Shown here: positions 46,914 through 60,148 of the stretch, one piece after another
Layout: each line of letters starts with the position of its first letter
Numbering within the stretch: the first letter of the stretch is position 1
Assembly: GCF_000524195.1 (NCBI RefSeq)
Contig: NW_020170426.1
Span: 227,042 to 291,041, forward strand
Direction: 5' to 3'
DNA length: 64,000 bases
DNA from: Echinococcus granulosus
Taxonomy: Eukaryota; Platyhelminthes; Cestoda; Cyclophyllidea; Taeniidae
Translations under genes and position numbers: made by a program
Notes under the pieces: model-generated
What the model saw: only the letters and a program-made list of their open reading frames with translations
Told to the model about the DNA's origin: nothing
Databases searched by the model: none

Positions 46914-49900
46914 GATTTTAAAATTGGCTGCTTACATATGATTACATTTGGTGGGAAGTTTCCTATCGGGGATGGCCAGTGGGAAGGCGATTTGCCAGTT
47001 CCTTGTGATGTCATTGGGCCGTACGATGGGGATGCACACTAGTCGCCTTGGCCAATAGAGCGGGCATGTGGTCGTTAAATTTCCTCTTACCAGTTATAAA
47101 CTCCATTTAACTGACCTCTTTCTGTTGAGGACACGGGTCTGTTCACTAGCAGGTGACCATTTCAAAAATTGCATGCATTACCACTAGAAGTGGTAAAATT
47201 TATCACCACTGCAAATTTGTTCAAAATGCCATCTCTTTCGTGAAGGATTAGTAGCAGTTTCAGAGTGACAACTTATGCAAAATGGCTTCTTTAACGAGAA
47301 AAAAACTGCAATTTTTTGTTCCAATATTTATTTTGATGCTAAAATATCTACCGAACAAATAATCCAGGATTCATTTCCAGAAAGTGGAGCATCAAGTGAG
47401 TCACCCCAACCGTCATTTTGGTGAAGCTACGGTAACAGGGTCTCTGCCTACCAGTGTCGCGTATGCTTGACATGCAATAGTTACCGCTTTATGATAACTG
47501 AGTAGTTAAAATTGAGTAGAACATATCGTTTTTAAACTGTGATGGTAGATTCTTCTTTCCAGAGGTTGAGATTTAGTTTCATCGCTGAAGTCCAATGCTT
47601 TCGGACCTAGAGTGGTAGCAGTGAAAGAATTAGGGAAGGATCAGGGTGGTTTTTAGCAAAAAGTACTCGCGATACACCCACAAACACGTGATGGGGGCAT
47701 TCTGTTTGCCTTCGTTCCACAACACATGGTAAAACTTAGCGCCTGTCCGAATTAGGACCTACTTAGGAATTACTACGCAGGCTATTTATCCTTCATTGAG
47801 TGTACCAACGTGCAGGCGCCATTACACTCTTCCCTACAATACTAATAAGTTAAAATATCAACTTAATGGAAAGTGTTCTTCACAGATGAATAGATTCTTT
47901 CATTTTATTTACATCATATCTTGATCAAAGGCTAGTAATTAACTCGTGATTAATTGTCAAAGCAAATATGACCAGTTGGGTGGTCATTGAAAATGTGATG
48001 TTAGCCTGAATTAAGACCAAGTCAGGAGGGGAGAGAAGTTTGCATGCAATGTAAAGATTTTTGCAGGTCAAAATAATTAATAGTTTACTTTTCTGCTTCA
48101 ATAAGCGGTTGGAAAGAAGCATGTGGTTTGTTCGGCCATTTGTGAAATTATTCACAGGAGAAAGATAAATACATATTGCCGTGGAATGGGTGGATATTGC
48201 GAGGAATGCGAAATCTGGCATTTTTAAATGTCAAGAAAATCCCAAAGTGCTTGCAGTGGACAGCATGGAGGAAACAAGTAGAAGTACAGCTCAGCCAATG
48301 ACAATTAAACAATGCTAAACAAGTGGGCACGATATTCGGTAATAAGAAGCATATAGCTATGGAAATCTTCCTTGAGCATCTCACTCGTTGGTTTAGTTAA
48401 CAAGACAACTTTTCATCTTTTCTCAGTGGAACACAAACTAGTTGTGAATTCTTGCTTTATACAGTATTTTCTTTTCGTCAATTGAGAAAAAGACTACCAC
48501 TGGTTGCACCCGTTCCTAACTCACTTTTATTTTCCGTTTAACTTTTATGTCTTGGAAGATCATGTGATAATGCAAAGCCAAGAAAGGGTGTTGCTAATCA
48601 CTTGGTGAGTATGAGGATAAGGCATCATCTTCCTTTTCCCTCTACCCTTCTCACTCAACCATTCAGGAGCGCAAAACTTCTCACAAGTCAGTTTTGCAAT
48701 CTGTGGTTTGAGGCATGATTAATCAATGCTGGCAGTCTCCCAAGCTTAATATTTTGTTTTAATTATTTATTTAACTACCTAGGCGCCTTAGTCGACGCAC
48801 ATCGTATTTCCATTCGGCTGCATGGCCTTCGAGCTGTGCTAATAGTTCTCGGGCTTCTCTTTATTCTACTTTGATTTATTCCGACTTCGGACTTCCGACT
48901 TCACTATATACCCTATTTATCTTATCGCTAGGAATAGCTGAACGCATACCCCATTAAAATCTATTCCGTTCTGAGCTCCTGTTATACAACATCGACTTTC
49001 AGATGGCGAGTTAAACTTCCATGCTTAAATAACTTTGTATTAATTGCTTTTGTGCAAAGATATCGGCACTTCAACCACGCGAAAAAATCTTCAAAACACT
49101 TCTCCAAAGACGCATTTAAAGCCACTCTATTTAAGTGAATTATTGACTAGGAGGAATATAAAGTATTTTTTTGTTACCAAATTCCTTCTTCCAATTGTCA
49201 ATTTATTTAGGTAATGTTTATGGGAAACTCAGTTTTAATTATTACATTCATGTTCATTTGCTTGTTTGGATCAAGTCGCATTAAAGTTCCAATTATGAAG
49301 CGCCAATTGCGGAGGCATTTATAATGACTTTTGGGTTGTAAGGACTCGTAGCAAAGTAAAAGTTGTTGAAAAAACGCAGTTGGTGCCCTCTCTTCATTTA
49401 CAGACATCAGTCGGGCCTTCATTTGCCTTTAAATCTCCCCGGTTTTAGATATGAAGGTTGATTTTTAGAGGCATTTTTTTAATCTGCAAGGATGATTCCT
49501 TGACTGGACATTTGTAAGTACCGAGTGGTTCAACGTCTGTCTTTCTTCTGACAATGCAACATATTTTTTTGCAAATAACTTTATACAAGGTTAAATTCGT
49601 TAGAATGTGTTGCTCACTTGAAAGTGTAGAGGTGATCATTTCCAATTGATCATCCTCATGTACATAACCATCCAATACCAAAATTACCTGATATTTTTCA
49701 AATAGCAACAACCACGTAACCAATGGGCAAATTGTATTTACGCTTCCTGGTTATAAAGGTGTTTACAGGAGAAGGAATCTTCCTCCAGTGGCCCACATAA
49801 ACGCGTGTATACCACACTGCTTGGTTCTTACAATGATGATTCTTTTTGGTCGTACATTCCAGGGGAGCGCTTTAAGCTTACTGGTGTTCGTGGTGCTAAG

Positions 49901-51116
49901 GCCATTCCTCATTCAACCAATGTACTTATAAATAACCCTTTAAAATTACACACTGGATTGCGTTTCTAAGTTTTAAGCTATTGAACCGAATCGTCCACTT
50001 GCTTACTCAAAGGAATGGCAAAATTGCTGGAGATCCCGAGCTTGTGCTTGTTAGATAAATGCCTAGTTGGTGAATTGATCCCATTTGTATTCATCTTTCA
50101 AATAGGCCTCAGATAATTATTAGCAAATTTTCTATTTGCTAAGAAGTCTCTCTTTATCAATAATAATTGCTTTATATTAAATATTTTTAGTTTGCCCTTT
50201 TTTTGCTGAATTTCTCACCAATATTTCCTTTCATTCCCGTAATTTGTGTTGCTACTTATTTTTTAATAGTAAAAACGTTAAAATGAGCATTTATATGATG
50301 GTCATTTATGTCCACAGCCCATGCAATCGTTCCGTCAAATAAACAACAAAATAAAACAAGATATAGATGACTTTACTTCATGTGGCTAAAATTTCTACTT
50401 TCATAGCGGACTTTCAAAAATATTTAGCCGCATTAAAATAAGATATATTGTAGGAAGATGGTGCAAAATGAAAAGAAGGCGACAAAGCATTAATTTTGGC
50501 TTTAGATAGAGCCAGGCGGCCTTTTCGCTGCCCACAATTTTCTTTTTCGCCATAACAGGATGGCATTCCGACAAGACTGTTAGTCTCGCAGCATTTCCGC
50601 TGGTTAGTAAAAAGATGTCTTCCCTAATGCCACAGCACAATACGACTTTGGGGAAGATTTAGGACACTTCAATAAAAGATAATACAACTATTAGCGTAAA
50701 TATTACTACAAAGGCGGAAGAAATGGATCACGGATTGTCAAAGACAGTAATTTTTCATTAGTAAATAATTAGGTCTGTAAATTATGCAAATACTGATAGA
50801 ATTATTTGGGTTGAATAAGTGGCAAATATATTGACTTTTAAAATTTTAACTGATTTTTAGTATATTGTCTTGGAATACTGTAACAATGTTATCATGAAGT
50901 GCCAACACAGATCCAAACTTGTAAGACAAAGATGGCAGTTCAGATAATGCATATTAGACAATCAAATAGACTTGTGAAATATCACTTATAGCAAAACTTA
51001 AGTACGTGTAGATAGGTCTTAAAATATTCTGGTCTTCGAAAAAGCATTAACATTGAGCACTACTGTTATTTCCCATCAAGACACGACATACCGAGGGGCG
51101 ATCGGTTTATGCGAAC

Positions 51117-51142
51117 TTTTTCTCCAGACGCCTGGAGAAAAA
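51117..51142. repeat. perfect inverted repeat, 11-bp arms, 4-nt loop
   Basis: TTTTTCTCCAG pairs with CTGGAGAAAAA around the loop ACGC. A run of about 12 C lies about 20 bases to the right. Function unknown. Confidence 0.75.
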
Positions 51143-54074
51143 ACCGGCTCTAGTGGCCTTCGTCCCCCCCCCCCTCCACTTTTACATTTCACCAACCTCT
51201 TCTGTTTTCAATGTGATTGTGTAATGCCAAGAAAACGTGTCAATCATCATCTGGGAAGGTATCAGTTAAGGAAATACCAAAGCTTGGTATTCTCATGCAA
51301 AAGTCTTCTCACAGGCGGGTTATGCAAAAAAAAGTAGTCAAATAAAAATTCAACGTACCAGATTTCTATAACCGCTTATTTTTCGTATTGAATTGTATAC
51401 GATCATTAATTTAGATATAAAAAAACCAGTGACTGCAATGTATTAATCACTTTTGAAAAGCACTGCTTGCATCATTACTTTTAGATTGTCGTAGGGACGG
51501 ATTTTTACATGCTTTGACCATTTTAGAAGGTCTCATCCCTCTCAAAGGTGAATATTTATCTTGAATTTTAATTTTTTTGGCTAGCAACCTGGCTGGAGTC
51601 TATTATTACCTACGCAGGCGCCAATTTGTAGGATAAAGAATCTTATGCAGCAGCAGAAGCACTTTTGGGGACTCCTCTTTAGTGTTGAGCACCAAGGACA
51701 ACTGCGTTTCGGACAAGAAACTATTCAACTAATTAGCTTTCCCTTGAAAAGTCGGCTCACCCATCCGTCTTGTCGAATTCACCGTGTGACATTCAAGAAG
51801 GCGGGAATTTAGAATGCCAATTGTTAATCTTGTAAAAGGGCGCAGTGGTATTAAATAATTACCAGTTATTTTGACCTGAATGCCACACTATTTATGTCCT
51901 CGTTGTTAACTTGATATTGTGGGAAAAAAATCCGAAATGTTATCAAAATTTGCAGCATAAGAAAGGCCAAGTAACCAAAATATTCCCGCAATTTTTGCTA
52001 CTGTTAGCTGAAATGTCTCCTCCTTACATTCGAAATGCACGCGACTGTTTATATGCATGCAAAGACATGGGGAGACATCAGTCCATCAGTCCTCAAGTTC
52101 TTCCCTTCCAAACCCTCGTATCACGAAACTGCGGTGAAATGTTATGTGATGTCCTCTCGCCTGCATCAACAATCAAGTTCACCTTGGTTCAAAAGCAGCA
52201 TCGAAGCGTTCGTGCCGAAATCTTTTTTACAGAGTTTGGCGAAGGTTGTTTTAAAACCACTCAAAATGGGCGCGCCGTATTCATGAAACCCTCCATTCCT
52301 CATCACCAAGAATTATTTGTAGGGATTGTTAAACCAAGATTTGTGATGAATGCTACCAAATAGATGGGTACCACACTTGTGGCCAAAACTAGTTTTTCTT
52401 CCAGCTCTGGCAAACAAAACGTTGCATAAAATAAAAATTTGAGGCAATTTATTGTCCCATTGAGAGGGAATGACAGGCTACCATGAAAAATTCATCAGTA
52501 AATGCAATGCCTTAAAAAGCCTTCTGAAGATATAAAATTATTTTTCCAAACTTTACACAACTAACCTGTCATCATCTAATTTTGCAAGGCGCATGAATTA
52601 GCAATAGTTTTGAAGTATTTCTAATTTTCCCTTTATTTGATGAAGTATTCATTTTTTCCTCAAATTAATCTACCCTTCAATAAGTTATAAATTTAAGGAA
52701 AAATAACTTTCAACACCTATCTCTGCTAAAATCAAAGAAGCAGATACAAATTTAAAAAATTTGAGACAATGAAATGTTCTGAATGTAACTGAAAGTTAAT
52801 TTTACCCCAAATATCCCGACCCTAAAAGTAATTTTTGCACACTTTTGGTTTTATAGTAAAAAAATTGGGTATAATGCTACAAATTATTATCAGACGCAAA
52901 ACACAAGGGAGTTAACCACCTCTTCAACAGCCTGTCAATTGTCTTTCAAATTGCACTAGACGACGTGCCAAAAGTGCTGCGTATTGTTCGGCAACAAGAC
53001 GGTTTTGATGCATTTGTGTGCCGAGTCATGCACCAAAAAACATTTTCATGACAGATCTCACCATCTTGAAAGTTCACCGAACAATGAGATGGACAAATCA
53101 TGTTGGGTTGCATCACTTACACTGACAGCGGAGTAGCAATACTTAAAAGTTATTTTTTGACATGTTTCTTGGAAAACATGATTTTATTATTCAGTTATGC
53201 TTAAAAAAATCCAACCTGCACATGTGTTTGCTACAAAGGCATGATGGAGTACCTACGGCAGTTCTTAATAAGCTATTCGACAAATTCCATAGAGATTATT
53301 AATAGTTAAGCAAAAGTGAACAAATTCTTGTTAATATTATTTATTGCGTGCTGGTAGCAGATGTTTTACTAAACAGGCATCCATTATGTTTATTGGTTGA
53401 TTGCATAGGTGAATACGCGGGTAAATTTCTGCATCGCCTGTGACGCCTATGTCGCTACGGTCTGCCTATACCCTTCTGCATAACCACCTCCCACCCTTCC
53501 ACACATTGATAAGAGAAGGCGTGCATATCTCTCTCTCACCTTCATCATAGTCGATTCCGGCTTCACATCAACGATATAAGGATGAGAATGTGAGCATGTG
53601 CATGCGGGTGATCTCGTTACTGAATAAAAAAATGACTCGGAAGAAAGCCAACTTTTGCAACTAAAATGGAGCTTTGGGAACTGCCAAAGGCTATTTTGTC
53701 ATTAATGGAAAAGGGAGTTAGATCGGAAGGACTGGATTACATTTTTTCATGGGAAAATTTGAGTATATACTGCCATGGGATGAAGAAAATAATGAGAGGA
53801 GTTGGAGATTCGGCATTTTCTCACGACATAAAAAAGCCACACACAAATTGAGCACGTATAGTCCTGCTTTGTGATTGATGCCCTCGAATTATGGGGCTGC
53901 CCGGGCTATGGGCGGATAGTTGGGGTCTAACCAATGGTACGAATGTCTTATCTTGTCCCATGCCGGTCTGCCGGTTGACGATTTAAAATTCAAGTCTTAA
54001 ATTCTACAGACAAATCAATTTAGGGACAACAAATCCCCCCACTAATGGACGGAATATGGCACCCATTTGCACAG

Positions 54075-54130
54075 TAACCTCCACGGCCTTCCCTCTCCAG
54101 TGAATTTAACCCTGACTAGTTGATTTAATC
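54075..54130 (+). repeat. short repeat D, left copy
   Basis: GTAACCTCCACGGCCTTCCC, followed by a GTGAATTTAA and a CTAGTTGATTTA segment, resembles 58403-58460 in the same orientation. The two copies bracket exchanger paralogue b. Confidence 0.4.
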
Positions 54131-54428
54131 ATGGCCACACACAATCAGACCTTGATCTTATGACATGAAATAAACATCCAATTTTCATCTCTACAGTTTC
54201 CCTAGCTAAACAGCAAGAATTTTATTTATTGAGCCACATAGTGGATTTAAAGCCTCAAAATCACTGAATTTGTTCTTTTGCTTCATGAATTCAGTCACAT
54301 TTATATATAGCCTATTTAGTGTGAAAAGCCTCTCGGTTTGTATTCACAAAAATAGTATAAGGCAAGGCAATGTATAAAAGTAACTCCAAAAAGAATTTAA
54401 AAACACTATTTATACACAAATATCCCTT

Positions 54429-54434
54429 TTTTAT
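54429..54434 (-). terminator. possible polyadenylation signal of second exchanger gene
   Basis: TTTATT on the plus strand (AATAAA on minus), about 230 bases after the stop at 54662. Another candidate lies near 54.22 kb. Confidence 0.4.
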
Positions 54435-54661
54435 TAAAGCCAGCTCACACTAACACTATGTCACGCCTAATCGTATTTGCTCACCATCTTGGTACCACGT
54501 TGACCTAAAAATACCCACAGTCTGCCAACCTTCATGTACACTACTAAAAAACACACTGGCAGGCCCCGATTTTATCTTAGACAAAAGTATGGAAGTTTAC
54601 AATGAGAAAATTTTACACATCAATGTTAGATTAACAACCCATATCGTATGAAGGAAAACCA

Positions 54662-56968
54662 CTAAATCTCTGTAGTGGGCGCTAAAAATTTCGGTGATTT
54701 GGGATTACGTGCAAAATAATGACCAGCGTTATCCCGCTGCAACAACTCCTCACTCTCCCGCGGAGGTGTTTGCGAATGTATGCGGTAGCCCGGGGCATCA
54801 GTGTGGAGGCGCATAAATCGTCTTCTAGATCGATGTTTTACAGGGCTTTTTGGGGCGCTGATAGCAGAGTCCACACTCATAGCTCTGGTGTTCTTTACAT
54901 GAATTCCACCCCTTGAGTTCTCCCGAATGTGTTCAGCCAGCGCCTCCCATAGGCGTTCTTGTCCTCGACTAAACTGAGCGAAGTGAGCATCATTGGCCTC
55001 GTGGTAAATGTTGCGATGGGCCGCATAGATATCGGAATCCTCACCCTGGTACATACTGGCCACATTAACACGGCGCCGAACATAATCCGGCATTCTCAAC
55101 TTCACTGAAGGACCGAAAACTTTACTTTCTTCCACATCATCCAACTCCTTAAATGGACTTGTATGCAAACGTTGAAGTCGTGGACGCGGGCTAGCGCCAG
55201 GTTCGGCAATTGCATTGCCCGATGTTTGCATAGATTCCTCCTTTTCATTCATTTCATTCAACTTTTTCCGATCTTCGATTGCGTCTGTGTGGAAGGCTAG
55301 GGCAAACTTTTCATAAACACTAATAATTTTCTGATTATGTCTCATAGCATTCTTCTGCAAGAAGGGTCGAATGTACTTATCATCGAGGTGATAGAGAACC
55401 TCACGGAAGTGATGAGATCCTTGCTCTCCAACCAAAGTTTCGATATACAAGAGGGCCTGATTCATTACAGAGTTATTTAAAGTTGTTAACAGCTTATTTT
55501 CTTTGTCTGTGGCTAAGCGAATGTTAAGAAGACGCACCAAAGGCTTCATCGTTATCCCCATGAATGCCACGGTGAAGAGGATAATCACTAGTGTGGCCGT
55601 AATTAGAACGTTTCGTGCTCTCTCTCCATGTAAACCCAAGAATTGAGGGTTTATTAGAATGGCTAGTGAGAATGCTACAGCTCCGCGCAAGCCTCCGTAA
55701 CTTATTATTACCTGTTCAGACCAGTGAATGTTTGAATGTTTTGGTTTGTTGTGATTCACAATTGCAGAAAGCACAAAGGTGATTAGGGTCCTTGCAAATA
55801 GACACAATATTACAGCAGTAATTATAAATCCTGTATGCCAGATTAATTGTGTCGCCATTACCTCCAGGCCCAGTAGAAGGAAGATGATAGCCTCGCAAAT
55901 AGAAGAAATCTGTTCAACAGCGTTCCGTAACAATATAACTTCTAGAGGAGCTAAATTACGGAAGGCATAGGCAGCTTGAAACACACCGCAGACTATCATG
56001 GAGATAATGCCTGACCATCCGAAAAGATCGCCAATCATGTATGCGATGTAACTCATGAGAATCAGAGGAAGTGCTCCAGCTAAGGCGGAAAGTCTAGTAA
56101 TTAGACATGATAAAATTCCCAGAATTAGGCCGACTAGTGCCCCACCTAGGGATACCGTGAAGAAGGAGCCGATCCCAACAAAAATGTCTTTGACAAGGAT
56201 TTGTTCTGCAGCTACGAAAGCGCTCATAATGTTGTAGAGAACAACTGTGACGGCGTCATTAAGTAGTGACTCACCAAATACCATGTAGTAGAGGCCTGCA
56301 TCTACACCGATGTCTTGAAAAATTGCCAATACAGCCACCGGATCGACTGCAACAATGAGAGAGGCAAAAAGAAGGTGTTCTTTGATAGACAAATCGATTA
56401 GAGGTTCACCCAGTCCTATCAGTACATCAATGCCAAACGTTCCGAAACCGATGAGAACGAAATTAAGCACCGTGCCCATTACTGCAAATAGCATGATCGG
56501 CTCAAAGTAGTCGGCAAATGTACGATTGAAGAGGCTGTAGGCAGATTCGAGAACAATAGGTGGTAGAAGAATGTTGAAGAAAAGACTTGGTGTCAGTCTG
56601 ATACTTTTTAGTTTGGGACCAGCTTCAGGAACGTACCAGACTATCGCCCCAAAGATAAGTCCAATTACTAGGAGAATTAGTGACTCAGGTACGTACGAAT
56701 TGATCCACTTGAGTTTGTGATAGACATACTTCATGAGGAGAATGAGAAGGATGAAAAGGGCTAGACAGAGGAAAGTGGACACCTCTTCGAAGTTCCATGA
56801 GGCCAAGGCAACTTTCGGTACTTCGATGTTCTCTTCAGAGGTATTCATGGCAGTATTTAGTAAAGACTTTGCAACAACAGAAGAAGTAAGCTGTTTTCTG
56901 ACCCATAACCAATCCGAAAGGAGTATCATGCAGGTATGAGCCAATGGTTTGGTAACAACCAAGGTCAT
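54662..56968 (-). CDS. Na+/H+ exchanger, SLC9/CPA1 family, intronless (paralogue b)
   Basis: Second electroneutral Na+/H+ antiporter, 768 residues from the first in-frame ATG. An internal ATG at 56848 (MNTSEENIEV, G at -3) gives 728 residues, fits the paralogue better and is my preferred start. Numbered from the first ATG, signatures are FFNILLPPI (130-138), VAVDPVAVLA (207-216), GESLLNDAVTVVLY (232-245) with Asn237-Asp238, and later YGGLRGAVAFSL. The juxtamembrane MGITMKPLVRLLNIRL and LDDKYIRPFLQ parts match paralogue a. Similarity is high through the membrane domain and falls away in the tails: this one is more basic (HRSRRRF, PRPRLQR). Both genes lack introns, unlike every other gene in the window. 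Confidence 0.97.
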   Translation of the reverse strand: MTLVVTKPLAHTCMILLSDWLWVRKQLTSSVVAKSLLNTAMNTSEENIEVPKVALASWNFEEVSTFLCLALFILLILLMKYVYHKLKWINSYVPESLILLVIGLIFGAIVWYVPEAGPKLKSIRLTPSLFFNILLPPIVLESAYSLFNRTFADYFEPIMLFAVMGTVLNFVLIGFGTFGIDVLIGLGEPLIDLSIKEHLLFASLIVAVDPVAVLAIFQDIGVDAGLYYMVFGESLLNDAVTVVLYNIMSAFVAAEQILVKDIFVGIGSFFTVSLGGALVGLILGILSCLITRLSALAGALPLILMSYIAYMIGDLFGWSGIISMIVCGVFQAAYAFRNLAPLEVILLRNAVEQISSICEAIIFLLLGLEVMATQLIWHTGFIITAVILCLFARTLITFVLSAIVNHNKPKHSNIHWSEQVIISYGGLRGAVAFSLAILINPQFLGLHGERARNVLITATLVIILFTVAFMGITMKPLVRLLNIRLATDKENKLLTTLNNSVMNQALLYIETLVGEQGSHHFREVLYHLDDKYIRPFLQKNAMRHNQKIISVYEKFALAFHTDAIEDRKKLNEMNEKEESMQTSGNAIAEPGASPRPRLQRLHTSPFKELDDVEESKVFGPSVKLRMPDYVRRRVNVASMYQGEDSDIYAAHRNIYHEANDAHFAQFSRGQERLWEALAEHIRENSRGGIHVKNTRAMSVDSAISAPKSPVKHRSRRRFMRLHTDAPGYRIHSQTPPRESEELLQRDNAGHYFARNPKSPKFLAPTTEI

Positions 56969-57754
56969 TCGAGGATCAATGGCAAAGGTTTCGTTGATGT
57001 GATTGGCTGCGAGATTTTGCGCGAGAAAATTGTACTAGATACAGTCTTTAAAAAAATTTTGAATGCTTTAAACTCAATTATAAAATGGGTGTGTGGATAA
57101 AGACTACCTTAATCCATGTGAAACCAGCAGGTAAAGTGTTCCACTTTCTTGAGCGACCGAAATGTTTCACTTGACTGTTCTATCCAGGCTTCTATTCTAT
57201 ACCCTTAATTTACTCACTAAATTCGATGTCAGGAAGTGAATCAATGCTTGAACTAAATACTCACTTATAAAGTGATTGGTATACCGTCTATGCGCACTAT
57301 AGAACAGTCAGCAGTTTGTTTTGAAGAATCTGCGCCAACCAAAAGTCTTAAAACAAAACACATTAAGCACTACAACTAAAAAGATTGATGAGACTTTGCT
57401 CTAGAGAGAAGGTTTAGCTTAGTACCTTCGTTTCTGGTTTGATATCAGTCCCAGTTTACCGGGGAGGCATCGTTATCCTAGTGCCTTACTCATGTCCACG
57501 TCTTCAGGAGTGACTCGAGGCGTTGCAGCACTACTGCTAGTTGCAAAATACGCGTAAAAACTGGAACAGCTTAAGAAATTTCTTAAGGGAAATTTAGAAA
57601 ATAAAGAGGTGACATTATTTCTTGGGTTTACAATTTTTTCCACAAAGAAAAATGTCTAATTTTAAATGCATGTATAAGGGCGGAAAATGCGGTTGTGTGA
57701 TGTCAATTTAAAGGTCTATTCACATCTCAAGGTAGAGAGGGAGATGACTGAAGA

Positions 57755-57798
57755 AAGTGCTCGCTAAATATGCGAATTTTTATGCAAAGCGAGCACTT
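57755..57798. repeat. perfect inverted repeat, 11-bp arms, 22-nt loop
   Basis: AAGTGCTCGCT at 57755-57765 pairs with AGCGAGCACTT at 57788-57798. It lies about 0.8 kb upstream of exchanger paralogue b. Confidence 0.75.
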
Positions 57799-58402
57799 CT
57801 ACCAAGCGTATAGAAAAGTTCTACGGTCTAAGTCTATCACCGTTTTTCTCCTGATAAGATATTAGCCTGATAATTCCACTTAAAAAATTGCACTTTGTCA
57901 GTCTCAATTACCACTTCACTTTCTGTCTTCGTGTATGATCACGTGGTAAGCATCACTTCAAGATAAATCAGTTAGGCGGCTTCCGAGGATGAGATCGAGA
58001 CAGTATCCCCTTTTCATTCTACCCAAAGTACAATTCCTTCAAAGGTCGATTTTGTGGCACAATGTCTAGCCTGGTCTTTAATAATGGGAACTCCGGGTGG
58101 ACGATTGATTATACAGCCTACAATACACCCACACAAAAGTGGCAATGTCATGCTTTCTGGGGAGGAATTGGTGTCTGTCTTTGAAGTGTAGTGCATTGTG
58201 GATGATAAGTGAATGGTTTGGGATTATCCAAATAGCAGGATGAAAGCTACCATTGCTACTCATGCTCCAATCAATCAGTCAGTTGGTTAACAGTCTAAAT
58301 CTAATGGCTGATTTCTATAGGATGAGGTGAAGAGGAAAAGAATAAATCACTTTAGGGCCTACTAGTTTAGTAATGCATAGAACGAGACACTCACTTGCTA
58401 GG

Positions 58403-58460
58403 TAGCCTCCACGACCTCCCCTCCCTGATTGGTGTAAATGTAGACCGGTTAATTCAGCAC
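58403..58460 (+). repeat. short repeat D, right copy
   Basis: GTAGCCTCCACGACCTCCCC, then GTGTAAATG and a CCGGTTAATTCA segment, resembles 54075-54130. Confidence 0.4.
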
Positions 58461-60048
58461 TCACAGGAAGTTGTTATTGTTCACACAATTATTTCCAATT
58501 AATTGTAATCAACAGAGACACCAGGATGTTCTTGAGCGTAACACATCTGTCTTCTAGAATGGAATGGAATACTTACTACTTAACCCTCTCAAAATCCTAT
58601 TCGTCGAATTTAACGAGGTGCTTCCGCCTTCGGTCGCAAATCCGGCAGGCTAAAATTACATGCATTAAATCAAATTGGCAGTTTATAAAGTTCAGGGAAG
58701 GAGGAAGGTATAAGAGCGGAATGAAGCGTGAAGTACCAATAAGCTGGTGCATATCCATTACTTTCCAATCCATCCACTAAAGCAATTGGAAATGCGTATT
58801 AAGTGTCTACAAGTCACAGCAAGTCATTACGGCCAGCTCCATCTTGAATTGCTCCTACTTTTCCAGTCATCTGACAGTAGCAAAGGTGATTATCCCTCGG
58901 AATAATTACAGCACCACATTAGCATTAGGTCTTTCATTTTTGAAAAGATTGCAATATTTTAGGTCATTCCATTTCATTGCTTTTAGGTCACATGTAATTG
59001 AGACAAAATAAGTAGCGTAGTTAGGAGTAATCGGTTAGTTGCATGGGCTCACAAGTAAACAACGTAACTTACTGGCAGATGGAGAGCATTTACTGTTTAC
59101 TGCTGTGCCAGGGATCTACTCATTTATTCAAACAAGCGTCAATGAGACATTTGAAATGCAATAATATCTTCGTAGTTGGGGACAGATAAAACAAGGAAAT
59201 GAAAGGACCACCAGATGGCAAATTGGTAAGGGTTGAAGAGAAGAACGTAAAAATATATAAACAAATAATTCACTCCCCACTGTACTCATCTAGACCAATA
59301 TAGCCTTTATGATTTCAGATTTCCTCTATTTTCTCCTCCAAGCTGTCACCATAAACGAAACAATTTTGAAACAGCCAAATTATGCTTGCGGCAATTTCCT
59401 TAAGTAAGGGGAATTCGTAACAAGGTAAAGACTACTCTCCCTAGGTTGTATTTCCATTCGGTGGTATGCCCATCTATCCGTGTCTATGGTCCTCCGCCTT
59501 TCTCATACTTCAGTAGCCAACTATTTCTCTACACCAAAACGTATTTTTAAGGGGTACGTAGGTGGCAGAGGCAAGCATAACGTTATGGAAGAGATTATCT
59601 GAGACGCTTGGTAGTAAAACCGAGGGGAATCATTAAGGACCCAAGGTCTACTCTTGGCAATCCGTTAAGCTAGTATTTTGCAAGAAGGCAATTAGCAATT
59701 AAGGTGACGTCACACTTGAAAAATTAAGAAATGCCCATCATAAAGCTTCTACAACATTCATTATGAAGATAAGCAAATCACTTGAAGGTAAATTTGATGA
59801 TTGGCTGGGCGAGACTGACATGACAAAGTGGAAGGGAAGCAGTAATACAAGAGTTTATTCCTATAAAGCTCTTGGGACCATGTTTTTTAGTAAGCAGGTC
59901 TACTTTCTGCAAAGTTTTCTGCTAATAGTGATTGACCTGTCTAGTATACCGATTTTGGAGCATGGATCCCCCCTGACCGCTAGGGCACTTTTGTCCGCGG
60001 TATTTGGTTGTCATGGTATTTAACGGAAATTTTCTTTGAGCCATCTTT

Positions 60049-60148
60049 NNNNNNNNNNNNNNNNNNNNNNNNNNNNNNNNNNNNNNNNNNNNNNNNNNNN
60101 NNNNNNNNNNNNNNNNNNNNNNNNNNNNNNNNNNNNNNNNNNNNNNNN
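60049..60148. other. 100-N assembly gap
   Basis: Exactly 100 N characters, a scaffold placeholder. Confidence 0.99.

Larger units (their letters stand above)
46914..54428. other. 7.5 kb intergenic spacer between the two exchanger genes
   Basis: No domain-bearing open frame. It contains the upstream region of paralogue a, an 11-bp perfect inverted repeat at 51117-51142 next to a poly-C run near 51.16 kb, and the left member of a short repeat pair at 54075-54130. The open frame of about 150 codons at 51911-52363 is unsupported. Confidence 0.5.

Noticed and set aside
51911..52363. 150-codon plus-strand open frame
   Set aside because: No domain, no start or splice context, and an internal overlapping frame.
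54719..56939. Plus-strand open frames across exchanger paralogue b
   Set aside because: Shadows of the minus-strand exchanger reading frame.
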